Shown piece by piece: positions 27,582 to 37,300 of a stretch of 64,000 bases of DNA; position 1 is the first letter of the stretch; every line of letters begins with the position of its first letter. The notes below the pieces were generated by a model. The model did not search any database. It was not told the origin of the DNA and saw nothing but the letters and a program-made list of their open reading frames with translations. Position numbers and translations under genes: made by a program. Source of the DNA: JAUVKA01 sp964465145 (GTDB lineage Bacteria; Bacteroidota; Bacteroidia; Bacteroidales; UBA12481); contig CAYXJR010000002.1 of the NCBI GenBank assembly GCA_964465145.1, positions 49,709 to 113,708 on the forward strand. The letters are read 5' to 3'.

Positions 27582-28130
27582 ATGAGCCAGAACGATAAGA
27601 AGTGGTATGTCCTCCGGGCTATTGGAGGTAAAGAGAAGAAAGTTAAAGAATATATCGAGAGCGAAATCACTCATCGAAACCTTGAGGATTTTGTAATTCA
27701 GGTATTAATTCCTACTGAAAAAATTTACCAGATTCGTAATGGTAAGAAAATTTCCAAAGAGAGGAACTTCTTTCCTGGTTATGTCCTTATTGAAGCAATA
27801 CTGGTTGGGGAAATTCCCCATATTTTAAGAAATATCCCAAATGTAATCGGTTTTCTGGGAACGGAAAAAGGCGGTGTACCCGTCCCAATCCGACAAGTTG
27901 AGGTGAACCGGATACTTGGGAAAGTGGATGAACTGTCGGAAGGTGATGAAGAGCTGAATGTGCCCTTCTTTGTGGGAGAATCAGTAAAAGTGGTCGATGG
28001 ACCTTTTAACAGTTTTACAGGAGTTATCGAAGAGGTGAATAACGAGAAGAAAAAACTTAAAGTTATTGTTAAAATCTTCGGAAGAAAAACTCCGCTTGAA
28101 TTGAGTTTTATGCAGGTTGAAAAAGAATAG
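27582..28130 (+). CDS. nusG: Transcription termination/antitermination factor NusG
   Basis: 182 residues. The NGN domain starts with K-W-Y-V-L-R-A-I-G-G-K-E and contains the F-P-G-Y-V segment; the KOW domain (about 125-180) has F-V-G-E-S-V-K-V-V-D-G-P-F and F-G-R-K-T-P-L-E-L. It binds RNA polymerase and couples it to ribosomes or Rho. Standard gene order with secE and rplK. Confidence 0.97.
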   Translation: MSQNDKKWYVLRAIGGKEKKVKEYIESEITHRNLEDFVIQVLIPTEKIYQIRNGKKISKERNFFPGYVLIEAILVGEIPHILRNIPNVIGFLGTEKGGVPVPIRQVEVNRILGKVDELSEGDEELNVPFFVGESVKVVDGPFNSFTGVIEEVNNEKKKLKVIVKIFGRKTPLELSFMQVEKE

Positions 28131-28258
28131 TGCAATTGGGGAATCAATGCTTCCAACCGTTCCCGCAATTTTTATTGCAACAACTGTGTTATTCTTTGCC
28201 TTTGATGCTGAAGGCAGTCTGTGAGCTTTAAATACTAATATATCATCGCAAATTTGTT

Positions 28259-28696
28259 ATGGCAAAAAGTGTATCGGGAATCATCAAATTACAGATCCGG
28301 GGCGGAGCAGCTAATCCTTCTCCACCTGTAGGGCCGGCTTTGGGTGCTAAGGGAGTCAATATTATGGACTTCTGTAAGCAATTCAATATCCGCACTCAGG
28401 ATAAAGCCGGTAAAGTTATTCCCGTGGTTATCACTGTTTATAGTGACAAATCCTTCGATTTCATCACTAAAACTCCACCGGCAGCAGTCCAGCTTTTGGA
28501 TATAGCCAAATTGAAAAAGGGTTCTGATGAACCTAACAGGAGTAAAGTGGCCGCTATTACCTGGGACCAGGTTCGTTTAATTGCTGAAGATAAAATGGAA
28601 GACTTAAATGCCTTCAAGATTGAATCAGCGATGAAGATGGTTGCAGGAACAGCACGAAGTATGGGAATAACCATTAAAGGTGATTCACCCTTTTAA
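28259..28696 (+). CDS. rplK: 50S ribosomal protein L11
   Basis: 145 residues, full-length uL11 of the GTPase-associated centre. The conserved proline-rich N-terminal segment P-S-P-P-V-G-P-A-L-G and the rRNA-binding C-terminal domain with M-G-I are present. The 128-bp leader before it holds a small hairpin that may be an L1 target site. It ends 13 bp before rplA. Confidence 0.97.
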   Translation: MAKSVSGIIKLQIRGGAANPSPPVGPALGAKGVNIMDFCKQFNIRTQDKAGKVIPVVITVYSDKSFDFITKTPPAAVQLLDIAKLKKGSDEPNRSKVAAITWDQVRLIAEDKMEDLNAFKIESAMKMVAGTARSMGITIKGDSPF

Positions 28697-28709
28697 CAAA
28701 GGAAAAATC

Positions 28710-29405
28710 ATGGCTAAGTTAACCAAGAATAAGAAGGTTGTTCTCGACAAAATCGAGCCCAACAAGTTGTATACACTGGCCGAAGCGTCTGGATTGGTAA
28801 AAGAAATTACCACAACGAAGTTTAATGCTTCTGTTGATCTGGATGTGAGGTTGGGAGTAGATCCAAGAAAAGCCAACCAAATGGTCCGTGGCGTTGTGTC
28901 ACTTCCAAATGGTACTGGAAAAAAGATTCGGGTTTTGGCACTCGTAACTCCAGATAAAGAAGACGAAGCTATTGCAGCAGGTGCTGATTATGCAGGTCTG
29001 GATGAATACGTTGAAAAAATCAAGGGAGGATGGACTGATATTGATGTTATCATCACAATGCCTCCATGTATGGGTAAAGTTGGACCTTTGGGTAGAATCC
29101 TTGGGCCCCGCGGACTCATGCCGAATCCGAAAAGCGGTACTGTGACCATGGATGTTGGTAAAGCAGTTGAAGATGTGAAGAAAGGTAAGATCGATTTTAA
29201 GGTCGACAAGTTTGGAATTATTCACGCTGCTATTGGGAAGGTGGATTTTGCACCTGATAAGATTGTAGAAAATGCAGTGGAGCTGATAGGTAGCATTATT
29301 AAATTGAAGCCCTCATCAGCCAAAGGAACTTATGTGAAAAGCATTTATTTGTCAAGTACCATGAGTCAAAGTATTCCGATCGATCCGAAATCCATCGAAG
29401 TTTAA
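28710..29405 (+). CDS. rplA: 50S ribosomal protein L1
   Basis: 231 residues from ATG 28710; an in-frame upstream ATG at 28680 overlaps rplK and is not needed. uL1 builds the L1 stalk and usually represses its own rplK-rplA mRNA. Typical segments are G-P-L-G-R-I-L-G-P-R-G-L-M-P-N-P-K and G-K-I-D-F-K-V-D-K. Complete. Confidence 0.96.
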   Translation: MAKLTKNKKVVLDKIEPNKLYTLAEASGLVKEITTTKFNASVDLDVRLGVDPRKANQMVRGVVSLPNGTGKKIRVLALVTPDKEDEAIAAGADYAGLDEYVEKIKGGWTDIDVIITMPPCMGKVGPLGRILGPRGLMPNPKSGTVTMDVGKAVEDVKKGKIDFKVDKFGIIHAAIGKVDFAPDKIVENAVELIGSIIKLKPSSAKGTYVKSIYLSSTMSQSIPIDPKSIEV

Positions 29406-29427
29406 TTTAATTTGAGTTGTTTGAATT

Positions 29428-29955
29428 ATGAAGCGCGAAGAAAAGAACGCGGTAATTGATCAGCTAAAGGAACAGATAAACAATTCCAAGCACTTTTACA
29501 TTGCGGATATTGGTGGACTTAATGCTGCTGAAACATCCGCTCTGCGTCGTTTGTGCTTTCAGGATAGTATTGGCCTTTCTGTGGCTAAAAATACACTTCT
29601 GAGAGAAGCAATGGCAAAAGCTGAAGGTGACTTTGAAGAACTGTATAGCATACTCTCCGGACCAACTTCTATCATGTTCACTGAAACTGGTAATGTCCCG
29701 GCGAAACTGATTAAGGATTTCCTGAAGAAGAATAAAAAGGGGAAACCTATTCTCAAAGGTGCTTTCGTTGAAGAATCTGTATACATTGGTGAAGATCAAT
29801 TGGATGCTCTTATTGCTGTTAAATCTAAAGAAGAACTGGTAGCAGACCTGATTGCTTTATTGCAGTCTCCTATGCGCAACCTCATGTCCTCGCTGGATTC
29901 CGGCAAAAACATCCTGGCCGGGGTGGTCAAAACCCTGTCCGAAAAGGGAAATTAA
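29428..29955 (+). CDS. rplJ: 50S ribosomal protein L10
   Basis: 175 residues, uL10, base of the L7/L12 stalk. The N-terminal rRNA-binding domain begins M-K-R-E-E-K-N and includes K-N-T-L-L-R-E-A; the C-terminal helix that holds L12 dimers is present. Only 22 bp separate it from rplA, so no long L10 leader structure is present. Confidence 0.96.
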   Translation: MKREEKNAVIDQLKEQINNSKHFYIADIGGLNAAETSALRRLCFQDSIGLSVAKNTLLREAMAKAEGDFEELYSILSGPTSIMFTETGNVPAKLIKDFLKKNKKGKPILKGAFVEESVYIGEDQLDALIAVKSKEELVADLIALLQSPMRNLMSSLDSGKNILAGVVKTLSEKGN

Positions 29956-29992
29956 TATTATTGTAGAACCTACTGATTTAAAAATAAAAAAC

Positions 29993-30367
29993 ATGGCAGA
30001 CTTAAAAAAGCTTGCAGAGGAATTGGTGAACCTCACAGTCAAAGATGTTAATGAACTGGCTGGTATTCTCAAAGATGAATATGGAATAGAACCGGCTGCA
30101 GCAGCAGTTGCAGTTGCTGGACCAGCCGCAGCCAGTGAGGCTGCAGTTGAAGAGCAAACGGAATTTGACGTTATTCTGAAAGCACCCGGTGGAGCAAAAC
30201 TCCAGATTGTCAAACTCGTTAAGGAACTGACTGGCCTCGGTTTAAAAGAAGCCAAAGCAGTTGTTGATGCGGCTCCCAAGGAAGTAAAAGAAAAAGTTTC
30301 CAAGGAAGAAGCCGAAGCAATAAAAGCACAATTAGAAGAAGCAGGAGCTGAAGTTGAAATTAAGTAA
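29993..30367 (+). CDS. rplL: 50S ribosomal protein L7/L12
   Basis: 124 residues from ATG 29993 (M-A-D-L-K-K-L-A-E-E-L). The N-terminal dimerisation helices are followed by an Ala-rich hinge (about 38-55) and the C-terminal domain with F-D-V-I-L and K-L-Q-I-V-K. It recruits translation GTPases. A hairpin with a T-tract follows before rpoB. Confidence 0.97.
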   Translation: MADLKKLAEELVNLTVKDVNELAGILKDEYGIEPAAAAVAVAGPAAASEAAVEEQTEFDVILKAPGGAKLQIVKLVKELTGLGLKEAKAVVDAAPKEVKEKVSKEEAEAIKAQLEEAGAEVEIK

Positions 30368-30392
30368 GTACGCTCTAACATAGCTTATTATG

Positions 30393-30431
30393 AGGTTTGG
30401 ATTCCCTTAATATGGGAATCTAAGCCTTTTT
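30393..30431 (+). terminator. Hairpin attenuator between rplL and rpoB
   Basis: A 14-bp stem (30393-30406 and 30414-30427) with two G-T pairs is followed by TTTTT. At this place bacteria often have a partial terminator that sets the ratio of ribosomal protein to RNA polymerase expression. Confidence 0.7.
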
Positions 30432-30476
30432 GTTATTCTTTCTCAAGGTTCTTAAACTCAATAGTTTCCTGTGTCC

Positions 30477-33400
30477 ATGGAAATAAAAAGCAGTGCGCGA
30501 ATCAATTTTGGTTCCACAAAAAACAAATTACAATACCCGGATTTTCTGGAAGTACAACTGAAATCATTTTCAGATTTTTTCCAGTTGGAAACTACTCCCG
30601 AGCAACGTATCGATGAGGGATTGTTTAAAGTGTTTCAGGAAAACTTCCCGATAACGGATACCCGTAACAATTTTGTTCTTGAGTTTATCGATTATTTTAT
30701 CGATCCACCCAGGTATACCATCGAGGAATGCATCGAACGTGGTTTAACCTACAGTGTGCCCCTTAAGGCAAAGTTAAAGCTGTATTGTACCGATGATGAC
30801 CATGAAGATTTTGATACGGTTGTACAGGATGTATATCTGGGTACCGTACCATATATGACCCCCCGAGGGACTTTTGTCATCAATGGTGCTGAACGTGTGG
30901 TAGTTAGTCAATTGCACCGCTCTCCCGGGGTTTTCTTCGGTCAGAGCCTTCATGCCAATGGTACTAAGCTATACTCGGCCAGGGTGATCCCCTTTAGAGG
31001 ATCATGGATCGAATTTGCCACGGATATCAACCAGGTAATGTATGCCTATATCGATAGGAAGAAAAAGCTCCCTGTAACAACATTGCTTCGCGCAATTGGC
31101 TTTGAAGGAGATAAAGATATCCTGGAGATATTTGGTCTGGCCGATGAAATAAAGGTTACTAAAACCGGTTTGAAGAAAGTTGTAGGAAGAAAGCTGGCAG
31201 CCAGGGTACTTAAATCCTGGATTGAGGATTTTGTTGATGAGGATACCGGAGAAGTCGTTTCCATTGAGAGGAACGAGGTAATCATTGATCGTGAAACCAT
31301 TCTCGAAAATGATCATATTGATGAGATCGTTGACTCAGGTTCAAAGACTATCCTTCTTAATAAAGAGGACCAAAACCTGTCCGATTTTGCTATAATTTAT
31401 AATACACTTCAAAAGGATCCATGTAATTCTGAAAAAGAAGCCGTATTGCACATATACAGGCAGCTTAGAAATGCAGAACCACCTGATGAAGCAACGGCAA
31501 GAGATGTGATCGACAAGCTTTTCTTCTCTGATAAGCGTTACGATCTGGGTGATGTTGGACGTTACAGGATAAATAAGAAACTCGGCCTGGATATTGCTAT
31601 GAACACTAAAGTTCTAACCAGGCAAGATATTATAAGTATCATCAGATATCTTATCGAACTGATTAATTCAAAGGCCGATGTTGATGATATCGACCATTTG
31701 AGTAATAGGAGGGTCCGGACGGTTGGTGAACAGTTGCACAATCAATTTGGAGTTGGCCTCGCCAGGATGTCACGGACTATACGTGAGCGAATGAATGTTA
31801 GGGATAATGAGGTATTTACACCGATTGACCTGATCAATTCAAAAACATTGTCCTCAGTAATCAATTCCTTTTTTGGAACAAATGCGTTAAGCCAGTTTAT
31901 GGATCAAACAAATCCATTGGCGGAAATGACGCATAAAAGACGGATGTCGGCACTTGGACCAGGAGGTTTGTCTCGCGAGCGGGCAGGTTTTGAGGTACGG
32001 GACGTTCATTATACACATTATGGCCGATTATGCCCGATTGAAACTCCGGAAGGACCAAATATTGGTTTGATTTCATCAATGTGCGTGTATGCCAAAGTGA
32101 ACCACCTGGGTTTTATTGAAACACCATATCGCCAGGTAACAAAGGGTGTAGTAAATCTTAGTGACGAGGGTATAATTTACCTTACTGCTGAAGAGGAAGA
32201 ACAAAAGATAATTGCCCAGGCTAATGCTCCACTGATGGATGATGGCAATTTTGCCAATCCGAAGGTAAAGGCCAGGTTTGAAGCTGACTACCCTCTTTCT
32301 GAAAAAGAGGATGTAAATCTCATGGACGTGGCACCAAACCAAATCGCATCAATTGCAGCATCTCTGATCCCTTTCCTTGAGCACGATGATGCCAACAGGG
32401 CCCTTATGGGATCAAATATGATGCGGCAGGCTGTACCATTGCTTCAACCCGAAAGCCCTATTGTGGGAACAGGTATTGAAAAAGATGTTATAGCTGACAG
32501 CCGTATTCAGTTCACGGCCGTTAATGATGGAGTTGTGGAAGAAGTCGATTCTGATCACATACAAATTAAGTATGATCTCGATGACCACTCGCGCTTTATC
32601 AATTTCAAAGGTGATACTGTAGTCTACAAGCTGTCTAAGTTCAGGAAGACAAATCAGAATACTACTATAAATCTTAAACCGGTTGTCACTAAAGGACAGA
32701 AGGTAAAGAAAGGTATGATTCTTACTGAAGGATATGCTACAGAAAAAGGTGAGCTGGCTCTTGGGAGAAACCTGATGGTGGCGTTCATGCCCTGGAAAGG
32801 ATATAATTTTGAGGACGCTATTGTGATCTCAGAACGTGTGGTTAGAAGAGACTTTTTCACTTCCTTGTATATTGATGAATATGTGCTTGAAGTAAGGGAC
32901 ACCAAGCGTGGTTTGGAAGAACTAACTTCAGACATTCCCAACGTGAGTGAAGAAGCAACGCGCAATCTGGATGAGAATGGTTTGATTCGCGTTGGAGCCG
33001 AAGTAAAGCCTGGAGATATTCTGATTGGAAAAATCACTCCAAAAGGGGAGTCGGATCCTTCACCGGAGGAAAAGTTACTACGCGCCATCTTTGGCGACAA
33101 GGCTGGAGATGTTAAAGATGCGAGCTTAAAGGCTGGACCATCATTGACGGGTGTGGTTATAAATAAGAAGCTATTCTCTCGAAGTGTCAAGGACAGAAAA
33201 ATGCGTGCTTCTGATAAAGCACTAGTCGATAATTTTGAGGAGGAGTTTAAACGTCAGGCGGAGAACTTGCACGGCATATTAGTGGATAAGTTATTCACAT
33301 TAGTGAATGGTAAGACCTCGCAGGGAGTTAAAAATTATCTGAACGAGGACCTTGTCCCCAAGGGAACCAAATTTACCCAAAGGATACTTCAGGGAATTGA

Positions 33401-34286
33401 TTTTCTGACGATTAACCCTAACAAATGGACAACCGATAAGGATAAGAACTATACCATTAAACAACTTCTGAACAATTATCAGGTCAAATACAAGGAAACA
33501 GAAGGTGAATACCGCAGGCAAAAATTCAATATTACTATTGGAGATGAACTGCCCACAGGAATCGTTCAGTTGGCGAAGGTGTACATTGCTAAAAAAAGGA
33601 AACTCACAGTAGGTGATAAGATGGCCGGACGACACGGTAACAAGGGTATTGTTGCCAAGATCGTACGCCAGGAGGATATGCCATTCCTTGAGGATGGAAC
33701 TCCAGTTGATATTGTATTGAATCCCTTAGGTGTGCCTTCCAGGATGAACTTGGGACAGATATATGAAACTGTTTTAGGATGGGCAGGTAAAACCCTCGGG
33801 ATGAAGTTTTCATCACCGATTTTTGACGGCGCCTCACTGGATCAGATCTCAGAATTAACAGACCAGGCTGGACTACCTAGATATGGAAAGACCTTTTTAT
33901 ATGATGGTGGCACAGGTAAGAAATTCGACCAGCCTGCTACGGTGGGAATAATCTATATGCTAAAACTCGGCCATATGGTTGAGGATAAGATGCATGCCAG
34001 ATCAATAGGCCCTTATTCACTTATCACACAGCAACCACTTGGGGGTAAAGCCCAATTTGGAGGCCAACGATTTGGTGAAATGGAGGTTTGGGCTCTGGAG
34101 GCATTTGGAGCATCCAATATTCTTCAGGAAATTCTTACAGTTAAGTCGGATGATGTTATGGGACGTGCAAAAGCTTATGAGTCCATAGTTAAAGGCGAGC
34201 CCATGCCACTCCCAGGAGTTCCTGAATCACTAAACGTTCTGCTACATGAACTTCGCGGACTAAGTTTAAGTGTTAAATTGATCTAA
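30477..34286 (+). CDS. rpoB: RNA polymerase subunit beta
   Basis: About 1269 residues from ATG 30477 (a GTG two codons upstream is the alternative). All core regions are visible: the rifampicin region with F-M-D-Q-T-N-P-L-A-E and H-K-R-R-x-S-A-L-G-P-G-G, N-x-G-L-I, G-Y-N-F-E-D-A, K-x-T-x-G-D-K-M-A-G-R-H-G-N-K-G near the active site, and G-G-K-A-Q-F-G-G-Q-R-F-G-E-M-E at the C-terminus. The rifampicin-contact residues look wild type (Q-x-x-D, H, R, S). Confidence 0.98.
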   Translation: MEIKSSARINFGSTKNKLQYPDFLEVQLKSFSDFFQLETTPEQRIDEGLFKVFQENFPITDTRNNFVLEFIDYFIDPPRYTIEECIERGLTYSVPLKAKLKLYCTDDDHEDFDTVVQDVYLGTVPYMTPRGTFVINGAERVVVSQLHRSPGVFFGQSLHANGTKLYSARVIPFRGSWIEFATDINQVMYAYIDRKKKLPVTTLLRAIGFEGDKDILEIFGLADEIKVTKTGLKKVVGRKLAARVLKSWIEDFVDEDTGEVVSIERNEVIIDRETILENDHIDEIVDSGSKTILLNKEDQNLSDFAIIYNTLQKDPCNSEKEAVLHIYRQLRNAEPPDEATARDVIDKLFFSDKRYDLGDVGRYRINKKLGLDIAMNTKVLTRQDIISIIRYLIELINSKADVDDIDHLSNRRVRTVGEQLHNQFGVGLARMSRTIRERMNVRDNEVFTPIDLINSKTLSSVINSFFGTNALSQFMDQTNPLAEMTHKRRMSALGPGGLSRERAGFEVRDVHYTHYGRLCPIETPEGPNIGLISSMCVYAKVNHLGFIETPYRQVTKGVVNLSDEGIIYLTAEEEEQKIIAQANAPLMDDGNFANPKVKARFEADYPLSEKEDVNLMDVAPNQIASIAASLIPFLEHDDANRALMGSNMMRQAVPLLQPESPIVGTGIEKDVIADSRIQFTAVNDGVVEEVDSDHIQIKYDLDDHSRFINFKGDTVVYKLSKFRKTNQNTTINLKPVVTKGQKVKKGMILTEGYATEKGELALGRNLMVAFMPWKGYNFEDAIVISERVVRRDFFTSLYIDEYVLEVRDTKRGLEELTSDIPNVSEEATRNLDENGLIRVGAEVKPGDILIGKITPKGESDPSPEEKLLRAIFGDKAGDVKDASLKAGPSLTGVVINKKLFSRSVKDRKMRASDKALVDNFEEEFKRQAENLHGILVDKLFTLVNGKTSQGVKNYLNEDLVPKGTKFTQRILQGIDFLTINPNKWTTDKDKNYTIKQLLNNYQVKYKETEGEYRRQKFNITIGDELPTGIVQLAKVYIAKKRKLTVGDKMAGRHGNKGIVAKIVRQEDMPFLEDGTPVDIVLNPLGVPSRMNLGQIYETVLGWAGKTLGMKFSSPIFDGASLDQISELTDQAGLPRYGKTFLYDGGTGKKFDQPATVGIIYMLKLGHMVEDKMHARSIGPYSLITQQPLGGKAQFGGQRFGEMEVWALEAFGASNILQEILTVKSDDVMGRAKAYESIVKGEPMPLPGVPESLNVLLHELRGLSLSVKLI

Positions 34287-34346
34287 GCTGTTCTTTTCAG
34301 TTTTGTTTTTTATTTTTTGAATTAATTATTATAGCAATATAAGCAC

Positions 34347-37300
34347 ATGGCGTTCAGAAAAGAGACCAAAGTAAGAGTCGTTTTCACAAAGATTGCGCTG
34401 GGTTTAGCTTCTCCAGAAGAAATATTGGAGCGTTCTAGCGGAGAAGTACTTAAGCCAGAAACAATAAATTACCGCACATACAAACCTGAGCGGGACGGAT
34501 TATTCTGCGAGCGGATATTCGGACCAGTGAAGGATTATGAATGTCATTGCGGTAAATACAAGCGTATCCGATATAAGGGTATTATATGTGACCGCTGCGG
34601 AGTCGAAGTTACAGAGAAGAAAGTACGAAGAGAACGGATGGGACATATTTCCCTTACGGTACCGGTAGCTCACATCTGGTATTTCAAATCTTTACCCAAC
34701 AAAATCGGGTATTTACTTGGCTTGCCAACCAAGAAGCTTGATACCATTATCTATTATGAGAGATATGTGGTCATAAACGCAGGAATCAAAGAAGCTGATG
34801 GAATAAATTATCTTGATTTTCTTACTGAGGAAGAGTATCTTGATATCCTGGAAACACTTCCCAAAGAGAATCAAATGCTGGATGATGATGATCCAAAAAA
34901 ATTCATCGCCGGCATGGGAGCCGATGCTTTATTTAGATTATTGGGCAGGCTGGATCTTGATACTTTATCCTATGATCTTAGGCATAAAGCCAATAATGAA
35001 ACATCCCAACAAAGGAAAAATGAAGCCCTCAAACGTCTTCAGGTTGTTGAGGCTTTCAGATCTTCAAAAAATATAAACAAACCGGAATGGATGATTGTCA
35101 AGGTTGTACCTGTAATCCCACCGGAATTACGCCCTCTGGTACCTCTGGATGGTGGTCGTTTTGCAACCTCCGATCTGAATGACCTTTATCGTCGTGTCAT
35201 TATCAGGAACAACAGGTTAAAAAGGTTGATAGAGATAAAGGCCCCTGAGGTGATCCTTAGGAATGAAAAACGAATGCTTCAGGAAGCTGTTGACAGCCTT
35301 TTTGATAATTCAAGAAAGTCCAATGCAGTTAAAACCGATGCAAACAGACCTCTTAAGTCACTTAGCGATAGTCTGAAAGGTAAACAAGGCCGCTTCCGCC
35401 AGAACTTGCTTGGGAAACGCGTGGATTATTCAGCACGCTCCGTTATTGTGGTTGGTCCTGAGCTGAAACTTCATGAATGTGGTTTGCCCAAAGATATGGC
35501 TGCCGAGTTGTATAAACCTTTCATTATTCGTAAACTGATTGAGCGCGGTATAGTTAAAACCGTAAAGTCAGCTAAAAAAATTGTTGATCGGCGAGATCCT
35601 GTGGTTTGGGATATTCTTGAAAATGTTCTCAAGGCCCATCCAGTATTACTGAACCGTGCGCCTACATTGCACCGTCTTGGTATTCAGTCGTTTCAGCCAA
35701 AATTGATTGAAGGAAAAGCTATCCAATTGCATCCTTTGGTTTGTACGTCATTTAACGCCGACTTTGATGGTGACCAGATGGCTGTACATCTTCCTTTGGG
35801 TAATGCAGCTATTCTTGAAGCCCAGATGTTGATGCTGTCGTCACATAATATTCTAAACCCAGCCAACGGTGCCCCTATTACTGTACCTTCACAGGACATG
35901 GTTTTGGGCCTTTATTATATTACAAAGGGAAAGAAGAGTACTGAAACCGAAAAGGTAAAGGGAGAGGGATTGGTTTTTTACTCTCCAGAAGAAGCCATTA
36001 TTGCCCACAATGAAGGTGCAGTTGATTTGCACGCTTATGTTAAAGTTAAAACTGATGATGTCGTTGATGGCGAGCTGGTTAATAGGATACTTGAAACCAC
36101 TCTGGGACGAATCCTTTTTAACGAAATGGTTCCCCGGGAGGTGGGATTCATTAACGATGTATTGACAAAAAAGGCATTAAGGGAAATTATTGGCAAGGTG
36201 CTTAAAATTTGCGGTACTGCCGTAACAGCCCGGTTCCTTGATGATATTAAACAATTGGGGTTCGCTACCGCCTTTAATGGAGGGCTTTCATTTAACCTTG
36301 ATGATGTAATTATTCCGGATGAAAAAGATTCGATGATCAAGGACGGTTACGACCAGGTTGATGAGGTTCTCAGTAATTACAATATGGGTATCATTACTAA
36401 TAACGAAAGATATAACCAGATTATTGATATCTGGACCCATACAAACGCCCGCCTTACTCATACGGTAATGCAACAGATTAGTACCGATAACCAGGGTTTC
36501 AACTCTGTTTATATGATGCTTGATTCTGGTGCCCGGGGATCCAAGGAGCAGATTAGGCAGCTTTGCGGGATGAGGGGACTGATGGCTAAGCCGCAAAAAT
36601 CTGGTGCTGCCGGAGCAGAAATTATTGAAAATCCGATTCTTTCCAATTTTAAAGAAGGATTGTCGGTTCTGGAATATTTTATTTCTACTCACGGGGCCAG
36701 GAAGGGGCTGGCGGATACAGCGCTGAAAACAGCCGATGCCGGATACTTAACCAGACGCTTGGTTGATGTTGCTCAGGATGTTATTGTTGCTCAGCAAGAT
36801 TGCGGTACATTGAGGGGACTCGTTGCATCTGCATTAAAAAACAATGAAGAAGTGGTGGAGACTTTGTATGACCGTATACTCGGCCGTACTGCTTTACATG
36901 ATGTATATAATCCGCTTACAGGAGAGCTGCTGGTAGCTTCGGGGGAACCGATATCTGAAGATGTTGCAAGGCGTATTGAGGAATCACCTGTTGAACAAGT
37001 GGAAATTCGTTCGGTATTGACCTGTGAGTCAAATCGCGGAGCCTGTGCCAAATGTTATGGAAGGAGTCTGGCAACCGGACGAGCTACCCAGATTGGTGAT
37101 TCAGTCGGGGTTATTGCAGCTCAGTCAATTGGAGAACCTGGTACTCAGCTAACCCTGCGTACTTTCCACGTTGGAGGTACAGCATCCAATATTACTGCAG
37201 AGAGTAATGTCACAGCCCGTTTTAACGGTCTTTTAGAAATGGATGAGCTCCGAACTGTTCAACTCGATACAGGATCTACTAAGGTGGATGTTGTAATCGG

